Below, in pieces: positions 8,406 through 16,266 of a stretch of 50,834 nt of DNA (position 1 is its first letter; the number at the start of each line of letters is the position of its first letter). The stretch comes from an uncultured Muribaculaceae bacterium. Its GTDB lineage: Bacteria > Bacteroidota > Bacteroidia > Bacteroidales > Muribaculaceae. The notes beneath the pieces were generated by a model. That model was not told the origin of the DNA. It made no database searches and saw only the letters and a program-made list of their open reading frames with translations. The stretch is taken from positions 1 through 50,834 of the forward strand of contig CAJUAR010000012.1 of assembly GCA_910584495.1 (NCBI GenBank). Reading direction: 5' to 3'. The translations under genes and the position numbers were made by a program.

Positions 8406-10605
8406 TTTTAACACCTTTTACGGTTTTGATTTTCTTGATTAGCTGATTGAGGGCGGCAGTGTCGGCAATGCCCACGGTGAGCACGCCGTCGAAAATACCG
8501 TCGTTCGAATCGATGGATATACTCCGCAAAGTTACGGATTTTTCCTTATTAATTATCGAAGTTATATTGGTAACTATACCAATATCGTCCTTTCCCACCA
8601 CCCTAAGCGTGGCTCCGAACTGAGCGCCGCCCTTGCCGCTCCAGCGTGTGCGAATCAGGCGGTAGCCATATCTCTGCCTGATATGCCCTGCGTTGGGACA
8701 GTCGCAACGATGAATCTTAATCACCCCTTCGGCCGAAATAAAACCGAAAACATCGTCGCCATAAATAGGGTTGCAGCACTTAGCCAAGCGATAGTTTATG
8801 CCCTTGATATTATCTCCGATTACAATCACATCGTCGGCCCCGGCAGTATCGGCGGTATCGTCGGCAACGGGCTGCAAGGTATACTCGCTTGCCGACACTC
8901 GTACCTCTTCTTCGACACGCGCCTGGCGCGACACCAGCTCGACGTACTGGTCCACAACATCGTTAATCTGTATTTCGTCGCAGCCCAATGCGCTGAAAAA
9001 CGCTATTGTATCCTTGTAGCCCAGCTTTGTTATCAGTCGCGACACCGCGGCTTCGTCATAGTCGAATTTACGGTTTTTGAGGCGACGTTGCAGCAGTTCC
9101 TTCCCAATCTCGGCCGAGCGGTTTTCGTTCTCCTTGAGGACGGCGCGTATTTTGTTGCGCGCTTTGGACGTTACGACAATCGACAGCCAGTCGCGGCTGG
9201 GTTCCTGTATTTGAGATGTGAAAATTTCAATTGTATCTCCGCTTTCAAGCACATAGTTGAGCTTGCGGTTGCGTCCGTTTACGCGGCCTCCGACGCACTG
9301 GCATCCCAGGCGGGTGTGGATGTTGAAGGCAAAGTCGAGGAGCGTTGCTCCCTGTGGCAACTTGTATAGGTCGCCGCGAGGAGTGAAGACAAACACTTCG
9401 CGCGAGTAAACATCCATTTTGAAGTTGCGCATCAGCTCCATAGGGCCGTTCTGTCCGGCTTCGAGTATGTCGCGGACGTTGTTCATCCACTGGTCGAGGG
9501 AGCTTTCGCTTTTAATACCTTTATATTTCCAGTGTGCGGCAAGACCTTTCTCGGCAATGACATCCATTCGGTGCGTGCGGATTTGCACCTCCACCCATCG
9601 TTCCTCGGGTCCATAGACGGTGATGTGTAGCGATTCGTAGCCGTTACTTTTGGGAATGCTCACCCAGTCCTTGAGACGTCCGGGGTTTGGACGGTACATG
9701 TCGGTGACCACCGAATATGCCAGCCAACACTCCGATTTTTCGCGTTCGAGGGGACAGTCTATGACAATGCGGATTGCAAACAGATCGTAGATGTCCTCCA
9801 CAGTGTTGTGCTGCTTCTTCATCTTGTTCCAGATGGAGTAGATGGACTTCGTGCGGCCTTTGATTTCAAATTTGAGGCCCTCGGCCTCGAGTTTTGCCTT
9901 GAGCGGGGCTATAAAGTCGCGGATGTATGCCTCGCGCCTGGCCTTGGTCTGGTTGAGTTGTTGGGCTATGTGGTCGTAGACCTCGCGGTTGCTGTATTTT
10001 AGCGACATATCCTCAAGCTCCGACTTGATGGCATAAAGGCCCAGACGGTGAGCAAGAGGCGCATAGAGGTAGTTGGCCTCCATGGCGGTGTCGTGGACGA
10101 GTTTCTGCGCCGGATGGTGGTTGATCTGCCGCATAAGCCGCAGGCGGTCCACAATCATAATTATAATCACCCTTATATCCTGGGCAAAAGTGAGAAGGAG
10201 CTTTCGGAAATTATCCGACTCCACCGAAGCACTTTTGCTGTAGAGCGAACTAACTTTTTCGATGCCTGTCACCATCTTGGCCACGTCGTCGCCCCATTCG
10301 CCGGCAACTTTTTGGACAGGCACAGCCTCGCCGGCAACAGCCGAGAGAACAATGGCCAGACACATGTTGCGGTCAGCGCTGAGGCTGCGGCACAGGCACA
10401 CTGCGGTGTCGAGTCTCGAACACAAAGCATGGAAACCGAAGCGGTCGTGGCGCACGGGAGCATCGGCGGCATAGGCTTCGCCGATGAAGCGGCGCATGCG
10501 CGCACAGTCGTTGCTTTCGAGCTGGCCTCCAAGCAACGAAAGCAGCGTGCGATAGGAGGCCACAAGTTGCTTTCTTTCTGTTTGAGTGAAGATTTCTTTG
10601 TTCAT
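8389..10605 (-). CDS. relA: RelA/SpoT family (p)ppGpp synthetase with degenerate hydrolase domain
   Basis: The start is placed at the ATG at 10605; a GTG lies two codons upstream. In the numbering from that GTG, the N-terminal HD-hydrolase region (about 25-190) has lost its metal site: where active enzymes have HDxxED it reads LSAVAGEA (89-96). The synthetase domain is intact: GRTKSIYSIWNKMKK, YDLFAIRIVID, GRLKDWVSIPKSNGYESLH and EVQIRT. It is followed by a TGS domain (VFVFTPRGDLYKLPQGATLL), a Cys/His zinc-finger-like region (KCCNPIYGDDV, HRCDCPN) and a C-terminal ACT domain (VVGKDDIGIVTNITSIINKE). It therefore probably makes (p)ppGpp but does not hydrolyse it. The synthetase carries RLKD (RxKD class), not the EPDD form of E. 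coli RelA. It lies 24 bp after the kinase gene. Confidence 0.9.
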   Translation of the reverse strand: MNKEIFTQTERKQLVASYRTLLSLLGGQLESNDCARMRRFIGEAYAADAPVRHDRFGFHALCSRLDTAVCLCRSLSADRNMCLAIVLSAVAGEAVPVQKVAGEWGDDVAKMVTGIEKVSSLYSKSASVESDNFRKLLLTFAQDIRVIIIMIVDRLRLMRQINHHPAQKLVHDTAMEANYLYAPLAHRLGLYAIKSELEDMSLKYSNREVYDHIAQQLNQTKARREAYIRDFIAPLKAKLEAEGLKFEIKGRTKSIYSIWNKMKKQHNTVEDIYDLFAIRIVIDCPLEREKSECWLAYSVVTDMYRPNPGRLKDWVSIPKSNGYESLHITVYGPEERWVEVQIRTHRMDVIAEKGLAAHWKYKGIKSESSLDQWMNNVRDILEAGQNGPMELMRNFKMDVYSREVFVFTPRGDLYKLPQGATLLDFAFNIHTRLGCQCVGGRVNGRNRKLNYVLESGDTIEIFTSQIQEPSRDWLSIVVTSKARNKIRAVLKENENRSAEIGKELLQRRLKNRKFDYDEAAVSRLITKLGYKDTIAFFSALGCDEIQINDVVDQYVELVSRQARVEEEVRVSASEYTLQPVADDTADTAGADDVIVIGDNIKGINYRLAKCCNPIYGDDVFGFISAEGVIKIHRCDCPNAGHIRQRYGYRLIRTRWSGKGGAQFGATLRVVGKDDIGIVTNITSIINKEKSVTLRSISIDSNDGIFDGVLTVGIADTAALNQLIKKIKTVKGVKNVQRN

Positions 10606-10629
10606 AGGCACTAAGTACTGATGCCAAGC

Positions 10630-12084
10630 TCACACAGAGTGGCATTTTGGCAGAGTGAATCGGAAATTCAGACCGCTGTCGGAACCGTTGAACACCTCGA
10701 TTTCGCCCCCGTGGGCTTTGATGGTGCTCTGCACGATGGGCAGGCCCAGTCCGGAGCCTCCGCTCTTGCGTGCGCGGCCGGTATCTACGCGGTAGAAGCG
10801 GTCGAAAAGATGAGGAAGGTGTTCCTCGCTGACCCCCACACCGTTGTCGCGGAATATGAATGTATACATTTTGTCATCTTCGCCGTCGAGCACCATCTCG
10901 CAGTGGTCGCCCTTGGAATAGGCGGCGGCGTTTTTGGCAAGGTTGATAATCATGCCCGACAGAAGGTTGTAGTTGCCCATTATACGGCAGTTGAGGGGCA
11001 CGTTGTAGGTAAATTTCATTTCTCCGAGGGTTTTGCTTTCCTCCAGGTCGTGGGATATGGAGTAGACACAGTCGTGGAAGTCCATTTCCTCGGTGCTGAC
11101 AAGCTCGGAGCCTTCTTCGAGACGTGTGATTGCCGACACGTCGGCAATCAGGTTGACAAGTCGGTTGACATGTTCCTGGGCCTTGAGCAAGAAGTGGGTT
11201 CGACTTGCTTCATCCATTTCGGGATTGTCGACAATGGTATCAAGATAGCCTTTTATCACACCAATGGGAGTTCTGAGCTCGTGGTTTATGTTATTGGTGA
11301 GCACACGTTTGGCACGGGCTTTCTCCTGTATGGCGTTAAGGGCTATGGCATGTTCTCGTTCCTGTCGCTGCATGGCCTGGGAGCGTTCGTTGTACATGTG
11401 CGAAATCTGACGGCTGATGTCGCCCAGCTCGTCGTGCGGATAGTCCATGGCCGGCATAAAGTTGGGATCTGTTGCGGCTCGCTCGGCTATGGTGCGCAGA
11501 ATTTTGATGTTGCGCCCGAAATAACGTGTGGAATAAAAGGAGAGCACAGTCATGGCTATGGCTATGGCCACAAACACCCACAAGACACGCAGCGAGGGCG
11601 TGGCGGCTGTCATGATATCGTTGTCGAAAGGAAGCACTGTGTAGACGGTAAGGCGCCCGTCGGAGGTGGTCGATGCCTGGTAGTAGAAGTATTTGTTCCC
11701 GGGGGCGGGAATCGGCGACACTCCGGGAGTGCGGGTAAGACCGCTTGACAAGGCTTTTTCTTCGTCGGAGAGCGAAATGGGCTCTCCATAGCAGCGCACC
11801 AGACGGCCGTCCTGATAGAGAGACACTCGCAGGAGGTCGTAGATGGGGTTTTCGCGGTAATAATCTACTACAAACGAAAGGAAGGGCGTAATGTCGGAGT
11901 TGCGCTCATAGGCAGCTATAATACGTGCATTAACCAGCGAAAGTTGCTCGTTGATTTGCGCCATGCGGTACTGGCGCTCGTTGTAGAGCTGCCAGAAAGC
12001 CATGCCGAAAATCACCACCCACAAAGTGATGACCAGCGGTATGAACAGCTGCCACTGGTAGCTAATTTTTCTCCTTAAATCCAT
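10630..12084 (-). CDS. Sensor histidine kinase (HAMP-type, two membrane segments)
   Basis: The 484-aa protein has membrane segments at about 13-34 and 166-188 that enclose a periplasmic sensor region of about 130 residues, and then a HAMP linker. The dimerisation/phosphoacceptor helix has NNINHELRTPIGVIKGYLDT (His268). The catalytic ATPase domain has NLAKNA (N box, 381-386), DNGVG (G1, 413-417) and GSGLGL (G2, 444-449). It is a canonical sensor kinase that presumably phosphorylates the response regulator encoded just upstream, whose 3' end it overlaps by 23 bp. The signal is unknown. Its position directly ahead of relA may link the signal to the stringent response. Confidence 0.92.
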   Translation of the reverse strand: MDLRRKISYQWQLFIPLVITLWVVIFGMAFWQLYNERQYRMAQINEQLSLVNARIIAAYERNSDITPFLSFVVDYYRENPIYDLLRVSLYQDGRLVRCYGEPISLSDEEKALSSGLTRTPGVSPIPAPGNKYFYYQASTTSDGRLTVYTVLPFDNDIMTAATPSLRVLWVFVAIAIAMTVLSFYSTRYFGRNIKILRTIAERAATDPNFMPAMDYPHDELGDISRQISHMYNERSQAMQRQEREHAIALNAIQEKARAKRVLTNNINHELRTPIGVIKGYLDTIVDNPEMDEASRTHFLLKAQEHVNRLVNLIADVSAITRLEEGSELVSTEEMDFHDCVYSISHDLEESKTLGEMKFTYNVPLNCRIMGNYNLLSGMIINLAKNAAAYSKGDHCEMVLDGEDDKMYTFIFRDNGVGVSEEHLPHLFDRFYRVDTGRARKSGGSGLGLPIVQSTIKAHGGEIEVFNGSDSGLNFRFTLPKCHSV

Positions 12085-12781
12085 ATCCGAAGCCCTGGCG
12101 TGTCACTATATATTTGTCGTAGTCGCCCAGCTTCTTGCGCAGTCGGGTAATATTTGTGTCGATGGTGCGGCCGGTAACAACAACATCATCGCCCCATACA
12201 TTTTTGATTATCTCCTCGCGGGAGTAGATACGGTTGCGGTGTGTGAGAAAGAAGAGAAGGATGTCGAATTCGGTGCGGGTAAGTGTCACGAGCTCGTTGT
12301 CCACATAACATTCCTTATCGTTGCGGTCGATACGCAATCCCTTGAAAGTCACATCGCTCTCGTAGATGGACTGCTGCTCCACAATATCGGCCGGCGAGGG
12401 CTTGTGTGCCGCTCCGCTGCGGCGCAGGATGGCACGCACACGCGCCAGCACTTCGCCGATGACAAAGGGCTTGGTCACATAGTCGTCTGCACCGATGTTG
12501 AGTCCTTTCACCACATTGTCCTCGTCGCTCAGAGCCGAGCAAAAGAGTATGGGGGTTTCTTCGGTGGCCGTTACGTTGCGGACACGCTTGGCAAAGTCGA
12601 AACCGGAAAGCTTGTCCATCATTATATCAACCATAAACAATGAATAACCTTCAAGGTCCATGTCGAGAGCTTCCTCAGCACTATAGGCAGTATCAACTTC
12701 GTAGCCTTCCTTTTCGAGGTTGTACTTCAGAATCTCGCACAGGGCTTCTTCATCGTCTATCACTAATATCTTTGTTCTCAT
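12062..12781 (-). CDS. Response regulator, OmpR/PhoB family
   Basis: The 239-aa protein has an N-terminal receiver domain with the acidic pair at 9-10 (VIDDEE), the phosphoacceptor Asp52 (FMVDIMM) and a conserved Lys in VTKPF. A C-terminal winged-helix DNA-binding domain spans about 140-236 (LTRTEFDILLFFL, VTGRTIDTNITRLRKKLG, TRQGFGYGF). It regulates transcription after phosphorylation by the kinase downstream. It is the first gene of the long minus-strand run, so it may control the run including relA and the sugar-nucleotide genes; that is inference. Confidence 0.93.
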   Translation of the reverse strand: MRTKILVIDDEEALCEILKYNLEKEGYEVDTAYSAEEALDMDLEGYSLFMVDIMMDKLSGFDFAKRVRNVTATEETPILFCSALSDEDNVVKGLNIGADDYVTKPFVIGEVLARVRAILRRSGAAHKPSPADIVEQQSIYESDVTFKGLRIDRNDKECYVDNELVTLTRTEFDILLFFLTHRNRIYSREEIIKNVWGDDVVVTGRTIDTNITRLRKKLGDYDKYIVTRQGFGYGFKEKN

Positions 12782-12831
12782 TTCGAAAATAGGTGGTCAA
12801 AAAATCCTGATTTTTTATACATTTAAAGAGC

Positions 12832-12858
12832 CCTCAGGCACCTCAGGCACCTCAGGCA
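12832..12858. repeat. Three perfect copies of a 9-bp unit in the leader of the response regulator gene
   Basis: The unit CCTCAGGCA occurs three times head to tail in non-coding DNA about 50-77 bp upstream of the response regulator start. A change in copy number would alter the 5' leader only. No function is evident. Confidence 0.8.
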
Positions 12859-12966
12859 CTTGTTTTCCGAGCACTAAGTTAGGCATTTTTTGTGGCATAC
12901 CGCGTTAAAATATATTAAATCAGACCTTATTCGTGAACCATTACGAGACAAGGGATGTTACTATTA

Positions 12967-12974
12967 CAAAATTA
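12967..12974 (-). promoter_or_regulatory. Possible -7 box for the two-component/relA operon
   Basis: On the minus strand TAATTTTG matches TAnnTTTG and lies about 185 nt upstream of the response regulator start. No TTTG is found at the usual spacing upstream, so this is a weak call. Confidence 0.3.
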
Positions 12975-13015
12975 CTGATTTTGCACTGTGTTTTTTCATG
13001 GTATTAGATTTAAGG

Positions 13016-13996
13016 TTAAAGATTTTCGGCTGTCGAGAGACAGCCGTTTTCTTTTTTGCTGACTATCAGCCATCCCAAGCCCTGACGCGAGCACATTGCA
13101 GCTGCACTGTCGGCCACTCCGACAGCCATGCACGCCGTTGCATAGGCATCGGCAAGAGCACACCATGGTGCGCTAACCGTGGCAGCAATCACTTCGCCTT
13201 CAAACGGATAGCCTGTGAGCGGCGACAATGTGTGGCCATAACGCCCCCTGATACTGTCGGTGCGAAAATTACGATAATTGCCCGACGAGGCAAGAGCCTG
13301 GCGTTCGGGGCCCAGTTCAACCACACGCAACTGCTCATGCACCGGTCCGTCGACAGGTGCATCGATTTGTATGCGCCATTTCTGCCCGCGTGGACTATTT
13401 CCCCTGGCAAGCACTTCGCCGCCTATTTCAATCATATAGTCGTCCACGCCGTTGCGTTCGAACATCAGGCCCACCAAATCTATGCCATAACCCTTGGCAA
13501 TTGACGAGAAGTCGAAAATTGTAGCTTCGCTCTTTTTGTGAAGACGCCCGGTGCTGTCGACAGAACATTCTCCCATCCCCACGGCACGGAGAACTTCTGC
13601 CACCATGCTGTCGGTGGGCGTGTCCACCTCGACACCACTGCTGCCAAAACCCCACAGTTCGCTCAGAGGCCCTACCGACACATCATAGCGAGCGCCACTG
13701 GCCTGCCACACCTGCCTGGCCATGTCGAAAGCACGTCGGAAATGCGGTCCTACACTGTCGATTTCGCCACGATTGACGCGGCTAAGCGTCGACGATGGGT
13801 TGAAAAGAGAAAATTCGTTATCGACAAAAATCATCTGAGCCGCAATCGAATCGTCGAGAGGACGGTCGGCACGATAGACAATGTGATAGAATGTTCCCCA
13901 TATTTCACCCTCCGTGGAAAAAAAATTCGTTCCACAGCTTGCAAATGTCAAACAAAATGCCGAAATTAGCGGCACAATAAAATTAACACGTTTCAT
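13016..13996 (-). CDS. apbE: FAD:protein FMN transferase (ApbE), lipoprotein
   Basis: I use the ATG at 13996 (a TTG lies just upstream). The 326-aa product has a lipoprotein leader (FIVPLISAFCLTFASCG). It carries the ApbE signatures GTFYHIVY, a SxxSxxNR-like segment (NPSSTLSRVNRGE), DFSSIAKGYGID, EIGGEVLARGNSPRGQKWRIQI and the C-terminal metal-binding ADAYATACMAVG. The enzyme uses FAD to attach FMN covalently to Thr/Ser of periplasmic proteins such as the NqrB/NqrC and RnfD/RnfG subunits. No target flavoprotein is encoded nearby. The gene appears monocistronic with its own promoter. Its last codons overlap a hairpin on the opposite strand. Confidence 0.92.
   Translation of the reverse strand: MKRVNFIVPLISAFCLTFASCGTNFFSTEGEIWGTFYHIVYRADRPLDDSIAAQMIFVDNEFSLFNPSSTLSRVNRGEIDSVGPHFRRAFDMARQVWQASGARYDVSVGPLSELWGFGSSGVEVDTPTDSMVAEVLRAVGMGECSVDSTGRLHKKSEATIFDFSSIAKGYGIDLVGLMFERNGVDDYMIEIGGEVLARGNSPRGQKWRIQIDAPVDGPVHEQLRVVELGPERQALASSGNYRNFRTDSIRGRYGHTLSPLTGYPFEGEVIAATVSAPWCALADAYATACMAVGVADSAAAMCSRQGLGWLIVSKKENGCLSTAENL
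13027..13058 (+). terminator. Intrinsic terminator reading rightward, overlapping the 3' end of apbE
   Basis: CGGCTGTC (13027-13034), a GAGA tetraloop and GACAGCCG (13039-13046) form a perfect 8-bp stem, followed on the plus strand by TTTTCTTTTTTG. In the apbE direction the stem lacks a U tract. There is no plus-strand gene upstream that would need it. Confidence 0.6.
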
Positions 13997-14013
13997 CAAT
14001 CCAAATTTTTCAC

Positions 14014-14046
14014 CAAAAGTACAAAAAAAATATCCTTGACTGCAAA
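14014..14046 (-). promoter_or_regulatory. Bacteroidetes-type promoter for apbE
   Basis: On the minus strand TTTG (14046-14043) is followed after 21 nt by TACTTTTG (14021-14014), about 18 nt before the apbE ATG. Confidence 0.5.
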
Positions 14047-14105
14047 CTTTTTATCCTGACAAAGCGTTTAATCATCGTTTACTAACCTTATAACTCAGAC
14101 CTATC

Positions 14106-14678
14106 ATGCACCGCTCTTATATTTTCCTTGCAGAAGGATTCGAAGAAATCGAAGCTCTCACCGTTGTCGACGTTATGCGCCGTGCCGGCATGGACATCAA
14201 GACTGTATCTATCACCTCCGAGCGCCAAGTGTCCGGCGCACATGGCATACCTGTTACTGCCGATCTCTCATTTAAAGAAGCCGACTTCGAAGGTTCGGAA
14301 TGGCTCATACTCCCCGGCGGAATGCCCGGCTCCACCAACCTTGCCGCTTTCGAGCCGCTGTGCGACCTTCTCAAAGTGCACAAAGGCAAAATTGCCGCAA
14401 TTTGCGCCGCTCCAGGCGTGGTTCTCGCCCCTCTCGGCCTGCTCAATGGAAAAGATGCCACGGTCTATCCCGGCTTCGACGAGGCTCTCAAATCGCATGG
14501 CGCGCATGTTCGCGATGTGCCTGTGATGGCCCTCGACAAGCTTATCACTGCCAACGGACCAAGCTCGGCTCTCCGTTTTGCACTTGCCATCGTGGCAAAC
14601 TCCATGGGTGAAAGCGTGGCTCAGCAAGTGGGAAGCGCAATGCTCTACTATCCCAAAACGATGAACTTCTTCTTCTGA
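14106..14678 (+). CDS. DJ-1/PfpI (ThiJ/YajL) family protein
   Basis: The 190-aa single-domain protein has the DJ-1 nucleophile-elbow cysteine Cys100 in AAICAAPGVVLAPLGLL, the partner acid in AEGFEEIEA (Glu13-Glu14), and the family motifs LPGGMPGSTNL and GKDATVYPGF. DJ-1/YajL proteins are small cytoplasmic proteins linked to oxidative-stress protection, with glyoxalase or deglycase activity claimed for some. The length matches DJ-1 (about 190 aa), not the longer chaperone Hsp31 class. It is a single gene ending at a shared bidirectional terminator and facing the phosphatase gene. Confidence 0.88.
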   Translation: MHRSYIFLAEGFEEIEALTVVDVMRRAGMDIKTVSITSERQVSGAHGIPVTADLSFKEADFEGSEWLILPGGMPGSTNLAAFEPLCDLLKVHKGKIAAICAAPGVVLAPLGLLNGKDATVYPGFDEALKSHGAHVRDVPVMALDKLITANGPSSALRFALAIVANSMGESVAQQVGSAMLYYPKTMNFFF

Positions 14679-14701
14679 TAATCATTTTTTATTACTTCAA
14701 G

Positions 14702-14728
14702 CCCCGGACGACGTTCATCCGGGGTTTG
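14702..14728. terminator. Bidirectional terminator between DJ-1 gene and IMPase gene
   Basis: CCCCGGA (14702-14708) pairs with TCCGGGG (14718-14724) around a 9-nt loop, with T-rich DNA on the right and A/T-rich DNA on the left. It lies at the junction of two converging genes and overlaps the last codons of the phosphatase gene. Confidence 0.65.
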
Positions 14729-15536
14729 TCGTTTTCTCAAGCAGCCTATACATCGGCTCGAAGAGACGTGGGTTCGAAGCTACAATCGAATGGTTTCTGT
14801 CAGTACGAATAGATTTTATGACTGCTCCGGCCTCGGCGGCGATAAGTTGACCGGCCGCTATATCCCAACGATTCAGGTTCAGCTCCCAGTAGGCATCGAA
14901 AAATCCGGCAGCTGTATAGCATAGGTCTATCGCGGCAGAACCCATGCGGCGAATGCCCCGCACATGCAAAGCTACCCGGCATATCTCCTCAAGGTTATTG
15001 TCGGGATTAACCGTTCTGTCATACGGCGCTCCGGTGGCTACTACAGCCTTCGACATCTCTCCGTTATCGGAACAGCGGATGGTTTTACCATTGAGCCACG
15101 CACCTACGCCCTTCACGGCAAAGAAACATTCGCCAAGAACAGGTGCAAACACCACGCCCACCACAGCCTCCATATTATGCTCCACAGCGATAGAGACACA
15201 GAAAACGGGCAGCCCGGCAGAGTAGTTGGTAGTGCCGTCGAGAGGGTCTATGACCCATCGCCATTCGCGTTCGTCATGGTCGCGTCCCGATTCTTCCGAA
15301 ATCACTCCATGCATGGGGAAATGCTCCCTTATATATGCAAGAATCGAGGCTTCCGCCTGTTTGTCGGCAATGGTAACAACATCGCTGTCGTTCGACTTAG
15401 TGGACTGTTCCAGCCCCGCACTGCGATAATATTTCTTGTGAATCTTGCCCGCGCTCTCGGCCATTGTCAAAGCAGCCTCAAGCAGCGAACGATTTTCGCC
15501 GCCAACACTGTCCGGCATATAATCAGTCAATCTCAT
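14715..15536 (-). CDS. Inositol monophosphatase family protein (SuhB/CysQ-like)
   Basis: I use the ATG at 15536; the frame extends to a TTG at 15545. The product of about 273 aa has the metal-binding signatures of the lithium-sensitive phosphatase superfamily: VISEES, the WVIDPLDGTTNY motif with its two Asp residues, and the C-terminal WDIAAGQLIAAEAGA. The superfamily includes inositol-1-phosphatase, 3'(2'),5'-bisphosphate nucleotidase (CysQ) and fructose-bisphosphatase-like members. The DPLDGTTNY form is closest to IMPase/SuhB. The physiological substrate is uncertain. No sulfur-assimilation genes are nearby to favour CysQ. Confidence 0.85.
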   Translation of the reverse strand: MRLTDYMPDSVGGENRSLLEAALTMAESAGKIHKKYYRSAGLEQSTKSNDSDVVTIADKQAEASILAYIREHFPMHGVISEESGRDHDEREWRWVIDPLDGTTNYSAGLPVFCVSIAVEHNMEAVVGVVFAPVLGECFFAVKGVGAWLNGKTIRCSDNGEMSKAVVATGAPYDRTVNPDNNLEEICRVALHVRGIRRMGSAAIDLCYTAAGFFDAYWELNLNRWDIAAGQLIAAEAGAVIKSIRTDRNHSIVASNPRLFEPMYRLLEKTTNPG

Positions 15537-15541
15537 ATCTG

Positions 15542-16025
15542 TCAAAAATTAAATAACAAACCAATGTTAAATGTTATTCGTTCCATTTTGTTCCATTCGC
15601 CATCGTGGTCTTCGCTGTATTCAACTCCATACTGCTTGAAGATTCCATAATAATCGCCTATGGTCGCAGTGAGGCTCACCGTGGGAGTTAGACGGAAACC
15701 TCCATAAAACTCCATGTTCAAGCCAAGTCCCACGGCATCGTCGCTGGCTTTCACTGTACTGCTCTGATAATTTTCTACGAAAAAGAGAGGCCCCAGCCCT
15801 ATCCTCATTCCGAATGTCCAACGCGAATCTTCTCGCATAGAGTTCATCACATATTGCGGACCGAAGTAGTATATACCCATAACCCACATTAGCAAAAAGA
15901 TTATTGGCACCGGTCCTATAAACCTCGGTGCTGGCAACACTGCCGTCTGCATCCTGTGCAACCGAATGAATGGTTGCAAGCAAAGCAACAGACAACGACA
16001 ATATCTTAAAAAATATATTTCCCAT
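15542..16025 (-). pseudogene. Outer-membrane beta-barrel-like protein gene interrupted by a frameshift
   Basis: From ATG at 16025 a signal peptide is encoded (ILSLSVALLATIHSVAQ), then mature sequence ending in NNLFANVGYGY. The continuation in that frame loses barrel character and stops at 15621. The next frame carries the natural continuation, YYFGPQYVMNSMRED, then alternating hydrophobic/aromatic strands and a terminal LLFNF typical of outer-membrane proteins, stopping at 15542. The switch lies at about 15865-15882, around a TATATA run. Joined, the product would be about 160 aa, a small barrel-type protein. It could be a true pseudogene, a phase-variable gene or a sequence error. The 3' end abuts the phosphatase gene. 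Confidence 0.6.
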
Positions 16026-16203
16026 AAATTTTCAAGTGACAAACTTGCCACAAATTTAGCAAAAATTTCTGTGATTTCTACACAACGAAAATTCAGTTCT
16101 ATCCTGACATTTTTAAGGTTTAACCTTCTCAATTCGTTTCGTTGCCTTCGCAGAAATTGGATACGCTGCACTTATGAGCCTTTGCTGTGTTTTAGTTAAA
16201 AAT

Positions 16204-16234
16204 TTTGTAAAACGACAACAAACGTGTAACTTTG
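16204..16234 (+). promoter_or_regulatory. Bacteroidetes-type promoter of the DUF6377 regulator gene
   Basis: TTTG (16204-16207), a 19-nt spacer and TAACTTTG (16227-16234) match the consensus exactly, 32 bp before the start codon. Confidence 0.75.
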
Positions 16235-16266
16235 TGGCAAGAATCACAAACCAACCTTAAATTTCG

